A stretch of DNA of 64,000 nt from assembly GCF_028372415.1 (NCBI RefSeq), contig NC_092878.1:134802750-134866749 (forward strand), in the 5' to 3' direction. Under the pieces are notes generated by a model, which made no database searches, was not told the origin of the DNA, and saw only the letters and a program-made list of their open reading frames with translations. Made by a program: the position numbers and the translations under genes. The DNA is from Notamacropus eugenii (taxonomy: Eukaryota; Chordata; Mammalia; Diprotodontia; Macropodidae). This document shows, in pieces, positions 1 through 11,569 of this stretch (the first letter of the stretch is position 1; each line of letters starts with the position of its first letter).

Positions 1-297
1 CAGACCCCAGTAACCTTTCCTGGGTCCTTTCCATTGCCAAGGTGCAAAAGCAAGAATGATGAGTAAAGAAACTATATCTTATCATGCTGGACAGTAACCT
101 CTAAATGCCAGTTATATTCTAGTCATCATGATTAACATTTAGTGTCTACGCCTCTATAACTCTGAACCTTTGGGGACTGAGTGAGAAGGAAAATCCATAT
201 CTATGTTATTTCATAAACTACATTCCCTGAGGAAGGCATGGGTGTCAAAAAAAGATGTATACTATGGCCCTGGTATGTTTTTGCTTGTCTGTTTGTT

Positions 298-450
298 TTT
301 TGGAGGCAGAAAGGCAAGGCAATCAGGGTTAAGTGACTTACCCAAGGTCACACAACTAGTAAGTGTGTCGAGTGTCTGAGGCTGGATTTGAACTTAGGTC
401 CTCCTGTCTCCAGGGTTGGTACTCTACTTACTGCACCACCTAGCTGCTCC
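298..450 (-). repeat. Marsupial CORE-SINE/MIR-class copy
   Basis: Antisense copy. The plus strand carries the diagnostic order: GTTAAGTGACTTACCCAAGG, a CACACAACTAGTAAGTG block, TTTGAACTTAGGTCCTCCTG, and CACCACCTAGCTGC at the right end, which is the SINE 5' head. This head sequence is typical of abundant marsupial SINEs and is one basis for placing the window in a marsupial. Confidence 0.85.
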
Positions 451-934
451 TGGTCATGGTATCTTTAAAGATTCAGCTCTGCATGCCACCATTTCAAAAT
501 ATAAAGAGATGTTTGCAGGCAGTCATCATGGACTCATTGCTAAAAGTTCTGAAAATCCACATCTCCTATACATAAATGGAGAAGGAAATAGAGGACAGTA
601 GTTGCAGAGAAACTGGTGGAAATGGTGATGGGTTGAAAATAAAGACAATTTTGATGACTAGTGCCTAAAGAATGGATGGACAATCTGAAGATAAAAACAC
701 AGTAGAAGATCATGGATTATTCCTGTATGAGTGTGACTTTCTTAGAGAAGGAAGCATAAAATCTAACTCAATAACTCCCCAACTTTGAGAATGAATTCTC
801 AGAAAACTACTTTCATGTGAAAAAGAGACTAACTCTATTTAGCCCAGAAGGAAAAACCAGAATCAATGAGTAGAAGTTACAATGAGGTGAATATAAGCTT
901 GATGTCAAGAAAAAATAATCCTAAAAATTGGAGC
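451..934. other. No recognised feature
   Basis: AT-rich sequence with no repeat I recognise. The 61-codon frame starting at 416 begins inside the SINE and shows no domain, so I do not call it a gene. Confidence 0.5.
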
Positions 935-1145
935 AGTAAAAATGTAGAAAGGGTTGCCTAGAGAAGTGATGGACTCCCTCTCACTATGGTCTTCAAGCAA
1001 AGACTACACAAATACATGTTCTTGGCTATGTTTTTTTTTCATTTTTTTTTTTTTTGCAGGAATTAGACAAGATAGCTCCTGAGGTCCCTTCCAAATGTTG
1101 ACCTATGGCATCTCCTAGTTCTATTGTAACTTTGTCTGATCAATT
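935..1145 (+). repeat. CR1/L3-like LINE 3' end
   Basis: The phrases GGTCTTCAAGCAAAG near 990 and CTGAGGTCCCTTCCAA near 1080 match the conserved 3' end of CR1/L3 LINEs. A T-rich run at 1029-1055 interrupts it. Recognition rests on these two short anchors in the correct order. Confidence 0.5.
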
Positions 1146-1329
1146 GGATTTCATGAGAGAATATTTGAATATTTGAAGATTTAAATGTGCGTGAACTATG
1201 GAACTTTGAACAACATGGTTAAAGAAGCTTAGAACACCATGCTATGAGTTCAAGAAGTCTGGATTAATTGTTATGTGATCAGGGGTCTTGAGTGTTAAAA
1301 CTTTGTAATGGATACAAAACATCTAGTTT

Positions 1330-1545
1330 TAACACAGTATGCTGAGGTTTGCAAAAGGCTTTACAAATTTTATTTTATCCTCACAACAGTTCTAAAGGTA
1401 GGTGATATTATTATTTTCATTTTACAGATGAGGAAACTGAGTCAGTCAAGGATTAAGTAGTTTGTCAAAGGGTTACATAATTAGAAAGGCCAGATTTGCA
1501 CTCATATTTTCCTGACTCCAGATGTAGTGCCACCTCATTACCTTC
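1330..1545 (-). repeat. MIR-class SINE
   Basis: Antisense MIR with the order TTTGCAAAAGGCTTTACAAA, TATCCTCACAACAG, TTTTACAGATGAGGAAACTG, then a degenerate GTTACATAATTAG box and a TGACTCCAGA head. It is almost full length and diverged. Confidence 0.75.
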
Positions 1546-2694
1546 TCAGAAAAAGAAATTGTAGAGAGGGCAACCATTTCCCCAGTGGTATTCAACAAGT
1601 TTGGAGATTTGCTTCAAGGAATATGTGGGAGCCTTGTCACTTTTCAATGACTCATGAGATGAGTAACAGGAACTACTTCAAGCTTGGTTTACCTGAATGA
1701 TTCTGATACATCTGGAATGATGTTGGAAAAGCTAGAGGAAAGCCTACTGAAGATGGGCTAGATAAGCTAGAAATCATTGGTCTAAAGCTGTGAATTAATA
1801 AATTAAGTTTTTTTCCAAACTACTATAATCCCTTTAGTGAGTGTGTATAATGATTCCAGTATAGAGGGTGTAAGGATAGTTTTATGCCATGATAATAATG
1901 ATGAATAAAAGCCTATTACTTTCTCCATGAGAAGATTTCTTAACCATGTTAATAATTATCATATCCACAAACTATAATTCTCAGCTTTGAAGTGAGTTGT
2001 CATTGATAAATTTCAAGGCTATATCTTTGGAGGGCAATATTCAGCTGCCATATTTTGGCAATTGTTAAATCAGGCTGCCAGACAATGATGCCAAAGATTG
2101 CCAGTGGGCAATGAATGTCCCTCCCCTGATATAACAATGGACTTAATAAGGCTTAAAAGGAGTTTCAAGTAGAATTTGCCTCGACCCTATAAGGCAATAT
2201 ATCCATTTAATATTGACGGGAGGGTTCACAATATATCAATTTCTTGATCATATATATTTTCCCTTGTAATGTGCTGCTTTTGCCTTAATTTAATGTTTTT
2301 ATCATTGGACATGTTTCTTATATGATCTATAAATAGACAATGTTGTACTGGTTGGGGCTTGAGTTATGATTTGAAAAATTAAAGACACTAAGCTTGGGAT
2401 ATTCACGTCAGAAGAGAAGCAAAAAAATCTTCAGAGCCAGAATTCTCAGGGGGCATAGCATTGTAAGGAAAAGAGCCCATGAAAAATAAGTCTCTAAAAT
2501 TATTTCAGAGTGTTTAATCAACTTTAATTGAAACAACAATGGAACCTAACTTGCCTTACTATTTATTTGGTGTTTCATACAATTGGCAGCTCTCCAATGC
2601 AGGTAATTAACAAGATTGTATCACCAATAAAAATGAAAAGGGGAAAAAAGACTTTGCATATGCACATATATGCAACTGGTCTTTGTCAACAAGT
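1546..2694. other. Unplaced AT-rich sequence
   Basis: No open frame with a recognisable domain and no repeat I can name. It may hold very old repeats or unique intergenic sequence. Confidence 0.5.
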
Positions 2695-3125
2695 CAACAC
2701 ATATTTATTAAGCACCTACTGTGAGCCAGACACTCAGAAAGGCAAAACAAAAAACAAAACAAAGAAATAAAAAAAAAATACTCCCTGCTCTCAAGGAAAT
2801 CACATTGTAATGGGTGAAACTCACATGTAAAAATCTTCAAACAAAATATATACTGGATGAATTGGAGTTAATGCACAGAGGAAAGACATTAAGGAAGCTT
2901 CACAAAGGCTTTGGAGGAAAGTGAGACTTGAAGAAAGTCAAGAAAGCCAGGGGACAGAGATGAGAAACCTAGGAATCAGAGATATCCAGTGAGAATACCC
3001 AGAGTAGGAAGATACATCCTCTTGCATGAAGAACAAGAAGGAGACCAGTGTCACTGGATAAAAGAGTCCATGGAAGAGAGTTAGGTGTGAGAAGATTCAT
3101 AAGAACTAGAAGAAAATTGAGAATA
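2695..3125 (-). repeat. L2 LINE, 3' region
   Basis: Antisense L2. The plus strand starts with ATTTATTAAGCACCTACTGTG, the reverse of the L2 3' terminus. It continues through CCCTGCTCTCAAGGA and GACCAGTGTCACTGGAT in the order expected going back into L2. An A-rich run lies at 2745-2780. Confidence 0.75.
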
Positions 3126-3134
3126 TAATGACTT

Positions 3135-3275
3135 CTTTTTATCAATAATGATACTCAGTCCCAGAGGAGTTTAATGACATGTTCAGAGTCACACAGTGAG
3201 TAACAGTGATAATATTTCAGCCCAGGCCTTTCTGATTCCAAAGTCAATGCTCAATCCACTATACTCTGCTGCCAT
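3135..3275 (-). repeat. MIR-class SINE fragment
   Basis: GTTCAGAGTCACACAGTGAG and a CCCAGGCCTTTCTGATTCC segment give the antisense MIR core and head. Confidence 0.65.
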
Positions 3276-3544
3276 ATGTGGTATAATTAATCACAGCTTA
3301 TATGCAAAAATATCATCATCTGTAAATCATAATCATTACATTTATTAAAAATAATAATAATGTACCACATATTGTGTGTGCATATATGTAAAATATACAT
3401 TTTTTATAGAAAGTCTTTGAATAAGCAGGGTACCTCGTTGAGGTACAAAAAACTATTTCAGTCTATCTTTACCAGCTGAGATGGTAAAAGACTCTTAGAA
3501 GTTCTTTACATATCTTTACATATGGCAAGTAATCCTATAATAAC

Positions 3545-3770
3545 TTTTATATGTACTTTACAATGTTTTAAGGTTTACAAATTGCTTCACTTATACTTTA
3601 TCAATTAAGCTTAAAACAACCCTGTAAATTGGGTATATTTTACGGGAAAGAAAAAGAGCCTGAGAGAGGTGATGTTTTGTCCATGATCACAATTAATAAG
3701 TATCAAAGTGGGATTTTAACACATTTCTTCTTACATCCAAGTCCACCCTGCTATCTCTTCACTATGTCAC
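3545..3770 (-). repeat. MIR-class SINE, diverged
   Basis: GTTTTAAGGTTTACAAATTG, then AAAACAACCCTGTAAATTGG, a degenerate GAGAGAGGTGATG and GATCACAATTAATAAG follow the antisense MIR order, with more decay than nearby copies. Confidence 0.6.
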
Positions 3771-6109
3771 AATACCCCATCCCATCCTTTACAAAAGCAT
3801 TTTTAAAAAGAATATATAAGTATTGGCTTTTTCCATACAAAAGGAATAAAACAGAGATACTTGTGAAATATTCAGCCTTTGAGAAATTTGTTTTGATGAC
3901 TTTAAAAAGCAGAAGAATGGATCAGTTAGCCCTTTCTTGGGAGGTGGTTTTCTGGTTAACTCGAGTCAGAGAACATAATCCTAATTGTTTTGAAAGTCCC
4001 TAACTCTTCTCCAAATTTGAGCAGAGCCCATCTGTTCATTTGCAGGTAGGCTTTCCCATCTGCTAAGGGCAGATTTCTTTCTAAGCGTTGCATATGCTTG
4101 GTTGTAAAGCAAAGAGACGTAGTATGACCATGAAGTAATGGAATTCATTTTGGTTTGTAGCTTATAGAAAAGTCTCTTTACTTCATTATTGTACCATATG
4201 TGTAATGTGTATGGTTAAAAATATAAATATCTGAAATCTAATCATGTATTCTGCATGAATATCATTGTATTTATTTCAAGAATTTTTATTGGACCCTAAA
4301 TTTCATGATTAATGTTTAATGCATATATTCACATATAAAAATACTTCATAGGCACATATAAAAATACTTCTACATCGGCACATATATTTCCTTTGTGAGT
4401 TCATATGTCGATTAAGCAGTCAGCTACATCAGCCAGGAACTAAATACCACCTCTTTTTTTTTTTTGAAACATGTGATGCTGATCTTAGTATTGTAAAATT
4501 TTATATGTTGTTCAATTACGGGGGGAAATGTCAAGCCCAGCAGCTATCTGCTCATACACTTAAAGGATATAGATGTAAGTGAAGGCATTTTAAATTTCAG
4601 GGTAATGTGATTTGTTAGTCTGGTAGTGGTTTTTCTGAAGTGCTACATGAGAATAGAAAGCCTGGAATTTTTTTTTTCTTTAGTTTTAAAAGGCATTTTG
4701 GATTTAACTGTCATTTCAAGACTTGGGCAGCAATTTTCTAGACAGGCCAGGAGGGGCGAGGCCTGGGGATCAGGTGAGACAAAGCAGATCTGGTTTATAG
4801 TAATGGTATGAGAATTCAAGATGTCATGTTTAGGAGGTTCATTAGACCAACAGTGATAGACATTTACTACAGGATCTGGGGTTGGGAATGAGCCTAGAAT
4901 CTGAGAGATTGTGGCATGCAGAAAGGAATAGGTAGATGGAATATGCCCAAGTGTCCAGACTGAATTTATTGTTCAAGAGATCAGCCTAGGAAGGATTAAG
5001 TAAATAGGAAATGGGGAACCCAAGAGGGCAAAGTAATCTCGGGTTTCAGGACAGCCATACTGAACGGCTGAACATAAGAAAGTTGTTCAACAGAAAACCA
5101 AAAACAAAATCTCTTTCTCTTAGGATCAGTCCCAAGATCAGACATGGCTCATGGGGGTCAGAGTGCTGGGAATGTCCTAGACTTTGGGTGATGAAGAAAT
5201 CTAGCTTAGAATGCATTAATTAGCAATAAAGCCAAGAGGAGATTGCAAATATAAGAAAAAAATGAGATGCCTAAGTTGGCATAAAGAGTTTCATGATACA
5301 ATGACAAAATGTAAAGTACAAGTAAAAGATCCGGGTGCCAATTTGTAACTCAGATTATATAGTGCCTCCAAATTCAAAGCCATACGTATTTCTTATCAAT
5401 TCATTACATAAAATGATATTTCAAAGAGAGAGAAGTTGTAATCAGCTTTTATAATTTATCATTGAAGGGGAAGTGGAGGGAGGAGTTCAGGAGGAAAGAA
5501 AAACATATTCATGCCTCAAACTTTCAGCTAAAAAAAACCCCAAAACAATAAAAGACATAATACCAGAGTTGATCAGTTTCAAATAGAACTTTTTTGGTCC
5601 CCAAACAGCAGCCGTTTCCACAGATCTGAGACTAATTTTGGAGAAGGCATTTAAAACCTACTGACTCAGGAGAACTGTTGGGTTTACCGTTTCCTTGAGA
5701 ATACACTCAGACATCTTGGTGCCTGCCTAAGTACAGGCTTAGCCAATAGCATGCCCTGCAATCATAAAACATAAGGGTTTAAAAAAAAATTGATTCAATC
5801 ACCACTCCGCCTTAACTTCCCAGTGCCAGAGTCCCAGTCTAAAAGAAGGATGGACTCAAAGATGCCTAAGTCACAGACTATTTTTTGATATTATGGAGCA
5901 ACGTCAGTTCTGGACAACAAAATGCCACTCAACCGAACTCAACGAATTTGGAATTTATGATCGTTTAGGGAAGAAGTTTGCCATTGAGAGATATTTGTCA
6001 AAGGAGTTTCTAAAGCAGTTTTTCAAATACTGATGAGGCTAAAATTTCACCGTCTGGGAGAAAGTTTAATACAGTGGAAAAGAATTTTGTTTCTTTAGGC
6101 TTGGGTTTA
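3771..6109. other. Unplaced sequence, no gene seen
   Basis: About 2.3 kb without a repeat I can name. Short open frames of 61-70 codons near 4626 and 5011 have no domain, compositional bias or start context that would support coding. The 5760-6060 part has somewhat more CpG than its surroundings. It could be single-copy DNA or an old LTR fragment. Confidence 0.45.
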
Positions 6110-6255
6110 AAACTGTAGCTCTTTATCTCTTGTGACACGGACCTCTCTGACTGTCTGGTGCCACCATGGGACTCCCCAGAATAATGTTTTTACATGCATG
6201 AAATAAAATATTTTGAATTACAAAGAAAACCAATAAAAGTGAAATAAAGTCCATA
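6110..6255 (+). repeat. Probable old mammalian interspersed repeat
   Basis: The text CACGGACCTCTCTGACTGTC, then CAGAATAATGTTTTTACATG and AAATAAAATA with GAAAACCAAT, resembles a widespread mammalian repeat ending that I recognise but cannot name. Orientation is uncertain. Confidence 0.35.
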
Positions 6256-6282
6256 CCATATGTATGTTTGTAAAATGAGAGG

Positions 6283-6287
<5 letters not shown>

Positions 6288-6379
<92 letters not shown>
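6288..6379. repeat. (AG)n microsatellite
   Basis: About 90 bases of nearly perfect AG dinucleotide, preceded by GGGAGG. The long reverse-strand leucine/serine frame across it is an artefact of the repeat. Confidence 0.98.
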
Positions 6380-6380
<1 letters not shown>

Positions 6381-6884
6381 TGTTCCCATGGTTTAAAGTT
6401 TGTAAGTGTGTAATGGTAATTTAAATGAAAAGATCTTTCTCATTCATTAATAGGCGTATGTGACCTACCTGGGTCAAGTGCAGCTAGAGAAAAGCTGAGA
6501 GGAAATTGGTCAGTCTAGTCAGAGCTAGGAAGGATGCAGGCAAACAGGCTGCTTGCTAGCTAGCATGATGAAAGAGCTTGTTTGTGATTTATTTAAGGGA
6601 CTTGGTTTGTGGGAAGTCTAGCAGGTGTAAGGCTTGGGGATTGTATTGTCCTCTGCATTGTTGTTGTGTATGGATTTTTGTTGCTGTGATGGATTTGGCT
6701 TTCTGCTATCTGAATAAATATTTTGGCTCTCTCTTCCATGTGGAGAGTCTGCTGTATTTTGTGATTCAGAATTGTGCGGGCATATTCAAGGCTGCCATAG
6801 GCATTGTGAATATTGTGTAAGATTGTCTTTGATGCTTATTTGTGTGACCATAGGCAAGAGACTTAAAGTCCTTGACCCTTATGA

Positions 6885-7510
6885 ATGTCCTTTTGGAATT
6901 ATTGATATTTTAATTTCTTAAAGGTATATCCCATCATATTTCATTATTTCCTAATTGATGGGCATACTCATTATTTTTAGTTCTTTGCCATTACAAAAAA
7001 GTGATATTATACATATATTTATACATAAAAGCCCTGTCCTCCTTCACTGATTTCTTTTAACCATTGGTCTGCCACAAATATTACTGGGTCAAAGGGCGTA
7101 TATGATCTAGTTGCAGTGCATAATTCCATGGCTGAGTCATAGTGAAGTAAGCAGAAGCAAGAAAAATAGACAATTTATACTATAACATCAATATTTTAAG
7201 AATAAACAACTTAAAAGTTTCTTATATACTGCTGAAAAATGAAATAAACAAAGCCAAGAGAACAATTTATACCATAACAACATTGTAAAGACAAACAACT
7301 TTAAAAGATGTAGGAATGCGATAGAAGACTAATGATGAAGTGCATTATCTATTATTTGGCAGAGAATGGATTCACAGTGTACAATGAGACAAATATATTC
7401 TAACATAACCATGTAGGGAATTTTTTAATTCAATGTGGTAGTGGAGAAAGAGTTAAAAATTATGCTTCTTTTAAGTAAAAAACAAAGTAAAACAATTTAA
7501 AAATAAAATT
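6885..7510. repeat. L1 3' region with inverted 5' part
   Basis: 6885-7130 reads as L1 3' sequence on the minus strand (CCTAATTGATGGGCATACTC, then TTCTTTGCCATTACAAAAAA, then CTGGGTCAAAGGG). 7131-7510 reads on the plus strand (GTGAAGTAAGCAGAAGCAAG, then AGAACAATTTATAC). The two parts are consecutive in L1 but point away from each other. This head-to-head arrangement fits twin priming during L1 insertion. Confidence 0.65.
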
Positions 7511-8261
7511 AAATGAAAGTTTTGAACTAGATGACTTCCAAAGTACCATACACCTTTAGATATATGCACTTTCTTTCAATATTGACTATTAACTAAAGAA
7601 GTTTATAGAACCAGCAGTTAAGCTGATTTTTAATGGATAGTCTGAAAGCCATGTAATTCTTAGAGCAGGATAATCCTTTCTCAAAATTATAAGTTATAAA
7701 TGAACTGTCTCTGCTTTCTCTCTCTGTTTCAGGTATCATATCTATCTATTTCACAGAAGGAATTTGATAACAACCTTTTTCCCTACTTTTTAAAGAGTTT
7801 ACAAAATATTGCAATTAATCATGCTCTAAATGTTTGATAGAAAGAAGCTGAAACCATTTAGCCCTGATTTTTATTCCCTTCCTTTGTGTAAGAGTTCATT
7901 TATGACTTATTAAATTTCTTTTTTCTGAGGACAGGTTATTTAAATGCTCTATTTCTTGTTTTGTGAAATTGGATATTTTGTATTTGAGGAAATATTCATC
8001 CATTTCATTTAGAGTTTTTGGTGGCATATAAGAGGGCAAAATACTTTGTAAGAATTCATTTTTCTTCATTTGTAATGAATGCTCCTTTTGAAAGTAGCAA
8101 TTTGATTTTCCTCTTCTTTAAAAACAAGATTAGTTAATATCTATGCTTCATGTTTTTAAGCTCATGATTTTATTCCCAAATTCAATATATGTGTTGTTGT
8201 ATTTTCAAAAAGTAATGCCTTAACTTTCTTTTTAAAGTTGCATCCCAGGTCAGTGGTGTTA

Positions 8262-8270
8262 TCTCTCCCT

Positions 8271-8339
<69 letters not shown>

Positions 8340-8385
8340 CCTCCCTCCCACCCTCCCTCTTTCTCTCTCTCTCGGTCTCTCTCTC
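8262..8385. repeat. (TC)n/(CCCT)n microsatellite
   Basis: CT dinucleotides flanked on both sides by CCCT blocks. The overlapping frames on both strands (Ser/Leu/Pro and Arg/Glu rich) come from the repeat. Confidence 0.97.
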
Positions 8386-8910
8386 TGAAAATGTTTAGAC
8401 CATTTTCCTCAAGGACTGTGTTGACTACATCACAAAAAAAATATGGCATCTCAGTGTTATCATTTTATTTGATTATATTATCCAATAATACTATGATTCA
8501 TTTTTATTCACCTAATGCTTTAGGATTAAATCATATATTCTCCATTAAATTTGAACACTTTCCTCAAATGCTCTAGGTTTATTATAATTTATATTGTAGT
8601 ATGATCAATATAAGATGTATTTAATATTTCTAGTACTTCACATTTGTTTATGAGGTATTTGTATCTTATCACATCATCAATTTATATAAAGGTAAAATGT
8701 TCAACTAAAAAAAAAGCATGCTTTTTCCTCCCCCCATTGAGTAATCACCATAGAATGATCATATATAACCTTTTAACAAACCGTTCAGACATGTAAATTA
8801 TTTTTGTTATTTTTTTAAATATGAGAAGAATAAATTGAGATGCCCAAGTATTGCAATGTTACTACCTCTTCCTTTAACTCTTCTTTAAATACTTGTGTTA
8901 CAGCATTTGG

Positions 8911-8930
8911 GGTGTGTGTGTGTGTGTGTG

Positions 8931-8964
<34 letters not shown>
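8911..8964. repeat. (TG)n microsatellite
   Basis: TG dinucleotides with one GC interruption, lying in the antisense L1. Confidence 0.97.
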
Positions 8965-9370
8965 AAAATGCTGTTATTTTTTCTTTCTTCACAAAACTTA
9001 AAATAATTTCCTTCTTTCTCCTTTGTCAATCGTGTGCTTTTATTGTTGTTTTGACTGAGGTCACAAATGCCACCCTGGATTTTGGGACATCTTTTGTTTG
9101 TTTTGGTTTTTGGTTTTTTTTAGTTTACCTGACACATAAAAAATTCCGCTCCAATGCAACATTTCAATTCTATGTGAATATTGTTCAAGGATTGCTTAAA
9201 ATAAACAATATATTGAATTCTGTTTATTAATCCATATTTCCCTCCTCTTCCATTTTATGGATGAACTCATCTCATTTCCATTTAGAGTTATGATTGTTAA
9301 TTGTGCTCTTGCCTCCATCATGTGACTTTTAAATTATCATACAGTAATTTTAAAGATTTGTTTACTTATC

Positions 9371-9860
9371 GCAATGTCACCCTTTAGAGGCCAAATTGAT
9401 TTGTGCACTCTATTAATAAGAAGAGGCAACTTATCTTTTGTGAATCTCCTATAACTATTCACATCGACAGATTACAGGTTCATGAAAAAGAATTTATCAC
9501 TATTGGTAATGATACTGATTCTATTAATATCTCTCTATATAATATATCATCTAATGTTTAATAATATTATCATCCATTACTGTACTCCCTTAAACACATA
9601 TACAGTCATACATACTCATACACATTTCAAATGGCATAACAGGTATTTAAAGAAGAATTAAATGAATAGACAGTAATATTATCATACTTTCGTATCTCAA
9701 TTTAATCTTCTCAGATATAAAAATAAAATAGCAAAAAAGTAATGCATGCAGTATGTAGGTCAAATCGGACTAACATACAGGCTTCTGTATTCTTCTTTGT
9801 TAAAATTTATCAACCATACCAGATACTGCTCGTCATTATATACTTGCACATTTTTCTTCC
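9371..9860. other. No recognised feature
   Basis: AT-rich sequence. It may continue the antisense L1 toward its 5' end, but I see no clear anchor. Confidence 0.4.
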
Positions 9861-10150
9861 TTGTTTAATAAGTTCATTGTACTAGATCAGTCTCCACTAC
9901 CCTTCTCCCCTCCAATTTTTGCTTTTAGACTTAGGAATTTTAACATAGCTGTTGATGTTATCTCAAATACCCTAACCACCCAGCTTCTCAGTGTACTGAA
10001 CTTCTATGACCTGCTTCTCTACTTCATCTCAACCACATATAGACTCAATCTTGATCTTGCCATTGTCCTAATATGCTCCCTGTCTATTAACATGAACTCT
10101 GAAAGTCTTTTATCCAACCATAAGCTGCTGTAATTCCATCTCTTCCTATG
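9861..10150 (+). repeat. L2 LINE, ORF2 endonuclease fragment
   Basis: A 90-codon open frame from 9861 aligns by eye with the end of the L2 apurinic-endonuclease domain. Anchors are NFNIAVD (family GDFNIHVD), QLLSVLNFYDLLL (family FLNLLNSHDLLLH), NLDLAI (family HTLDLAI) and SLLSNHKLL (family SDHNLLS). The catalytic GDFN is altered to RNFN, so this is a dead remnant that happens to stay open. Homologous pieces are at 40740-41000 and 42846-43265. Confidence 0.7.
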
Positions 10151-10294
10151 ATTAAATTCTTTCCGTTCCTTTTCTTTTCTCTTCTTTCCTTTAAAAAATA
10201 TTATGACTTTAAGAAATACCAAAAAAATGTGCTTCAGACATATGAAATAGAATAATGCAGAAAGATTGTGTACAGAAATGCAAATATATCTATG

Positions 10295-10365
10295 TACACA
10301 CACATATACACATATACATATGTGTTTATATGTGTGTATATACGTATATTACATATATATATATT
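10295..10365. repeat. TA/CA-rich simple repeat
   Basis: Alternating purine-pyrimidine run of CA, TATG and TA units. Confidence 0.8.
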
Positions 10366-10559
10366 CCATAGAGTTTACTTTTTAGAAATATATTATGGTA
10401 GCATTCCATTCCATTTATAAACCAGAATCAGAAAATCACTAGCTGCCATTTGTTTCCATTGTCTGATCAATTTCTGCCTCCATTGTGTATTCAGCTAGAT
10501 GCTTTATAACTTCCATCAAACACAGAACTGCAATATTTTGTAAACTGTTAAAAATATAA

Positions 10560-11560
10560 AAAAGAAGGGTTGCTATCAAGTTCTTTCTATGAAATAAGTA
10601 CAGACTTAATAGCTAAAATGGAGAAAGCAAGTAAAGAAAATAATAGAGAAATATCTCTAATGAATACTTATGCAAAAATGTTCAGTAAAATTTTTAGCAA
10701 GGAGGTTACAGATAACATATTCAAATGATAATATACTGCCACATGATTGGGTTTATAATAGGAAGGCAAGATCCATTCAATTTCAGGACATCCTTAAAAA
10801 TAATAGAGCATATTAGTAATGAAAAGAAGTAAAATGGCAATTATGAGAATACAGAAAAAAATAACAAAAACCAATTCTCATTTTTTTTTTTAAAAGCAAA
10901 TATCCTAGGAATCCATGGACTATTTCTTCCCTTGGCAAATGGCATCCAAAACTCTAAGCCAGCATTATCTGTAATGGATAAACACTAGAAGCCTCCCCAA
11001 TCAGTTTGTATGTCCACTATCGCAAACATTACGATAGAAATGCTAGTTACATCAATAGGACAAGAAAAAGAAATTGAGGGAATAAGTACAGGCACAGAGG
11101 TAACAGACTTTTTTTTAACAGATAATTGTGTAGTCTGCACAGAAAACTCAAAAATTTAAATAAAAACCAATTGAAACAATTAATTGCTTCAGCAAAGTAG
11201 CAGGACATAAACTGACAAAAATCTCCAGCCTTTCTGTATGTTACCAACAAAATCCAGCAATTAGTATTATAGAGATATATACTATTCAAAATGATGATTG
11301 AATATATGGGATATTTCCACCCACCTATATGCCTATATAGCCATTATACAAAGGCCTCTACAAAGCACTCTTTACAGAACTGGGCAGACCTAAATAATTG
11401 GAGAGATTAATCGTTCATGGATAGATTCTTCCACAATAATAAAAATGAAATGTGATATCACACAGATCAAATTACCAAAGACTTACTTTATAGTACTGGT
11501 AAAAAAAAAAATAACACAATTCATTTGGAGGAATAAAATTTGGTCGATAATATCAAAGAA
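10560..11560 (+). repeat. L1 LINE, ORF2 reverse-transcriptase remnant
   Basis: Pieces of L1 ORF2 occur in the right order across shifting frames. NTYAKMFSKIF near 10660 corresponds to the NIDAKILNKIL segment. An HDxVGFI-like stretch is near 10740. A segment near 10970 matches the region before the reverse-transcriptase active site, and a degenerate palm-motif region is near 11110. A KSLAFLY-like segment is near 11215, and the LYKGLYKALF region is at about 11345. Many stops and indels are present. Confidence 0.7.
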
Positions 11561-11569
11561 AATGATAAA

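Larger units (their letters stand above)
7680..9370 (-). repeat. L1 LINE, ORF2 5' part, antisense
   Basis: The plus strand is T-rich and follows antisense L1 ORF2. AGTAGCAATTTGATTTTCCTC is near 8095, and near 9180-9290 there is a run around AATATATTGAATTCTG, then CCATTTTATGGATGAACTCA and TTCCATTTAGAGTTATGATTG, matching the endonuclease-proximal part of ORF2. Microsatellites at 8262-8385 and 8911-8964 sit within it. No open ORF2 survives. Confidence 0.65.

Noticed and set aside
6123..6389. Reverse-strand frame rich in Leu/Ser that looks like a signal peptide
   Set aside because: It is an (AG)n microsatellite translated on the other strand.
8162..8576. Arg/Glu-rich and Ser/Leu-rich overlapping frames
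   Set aside because: They come from the (TC)n tract inside an antisense L1.
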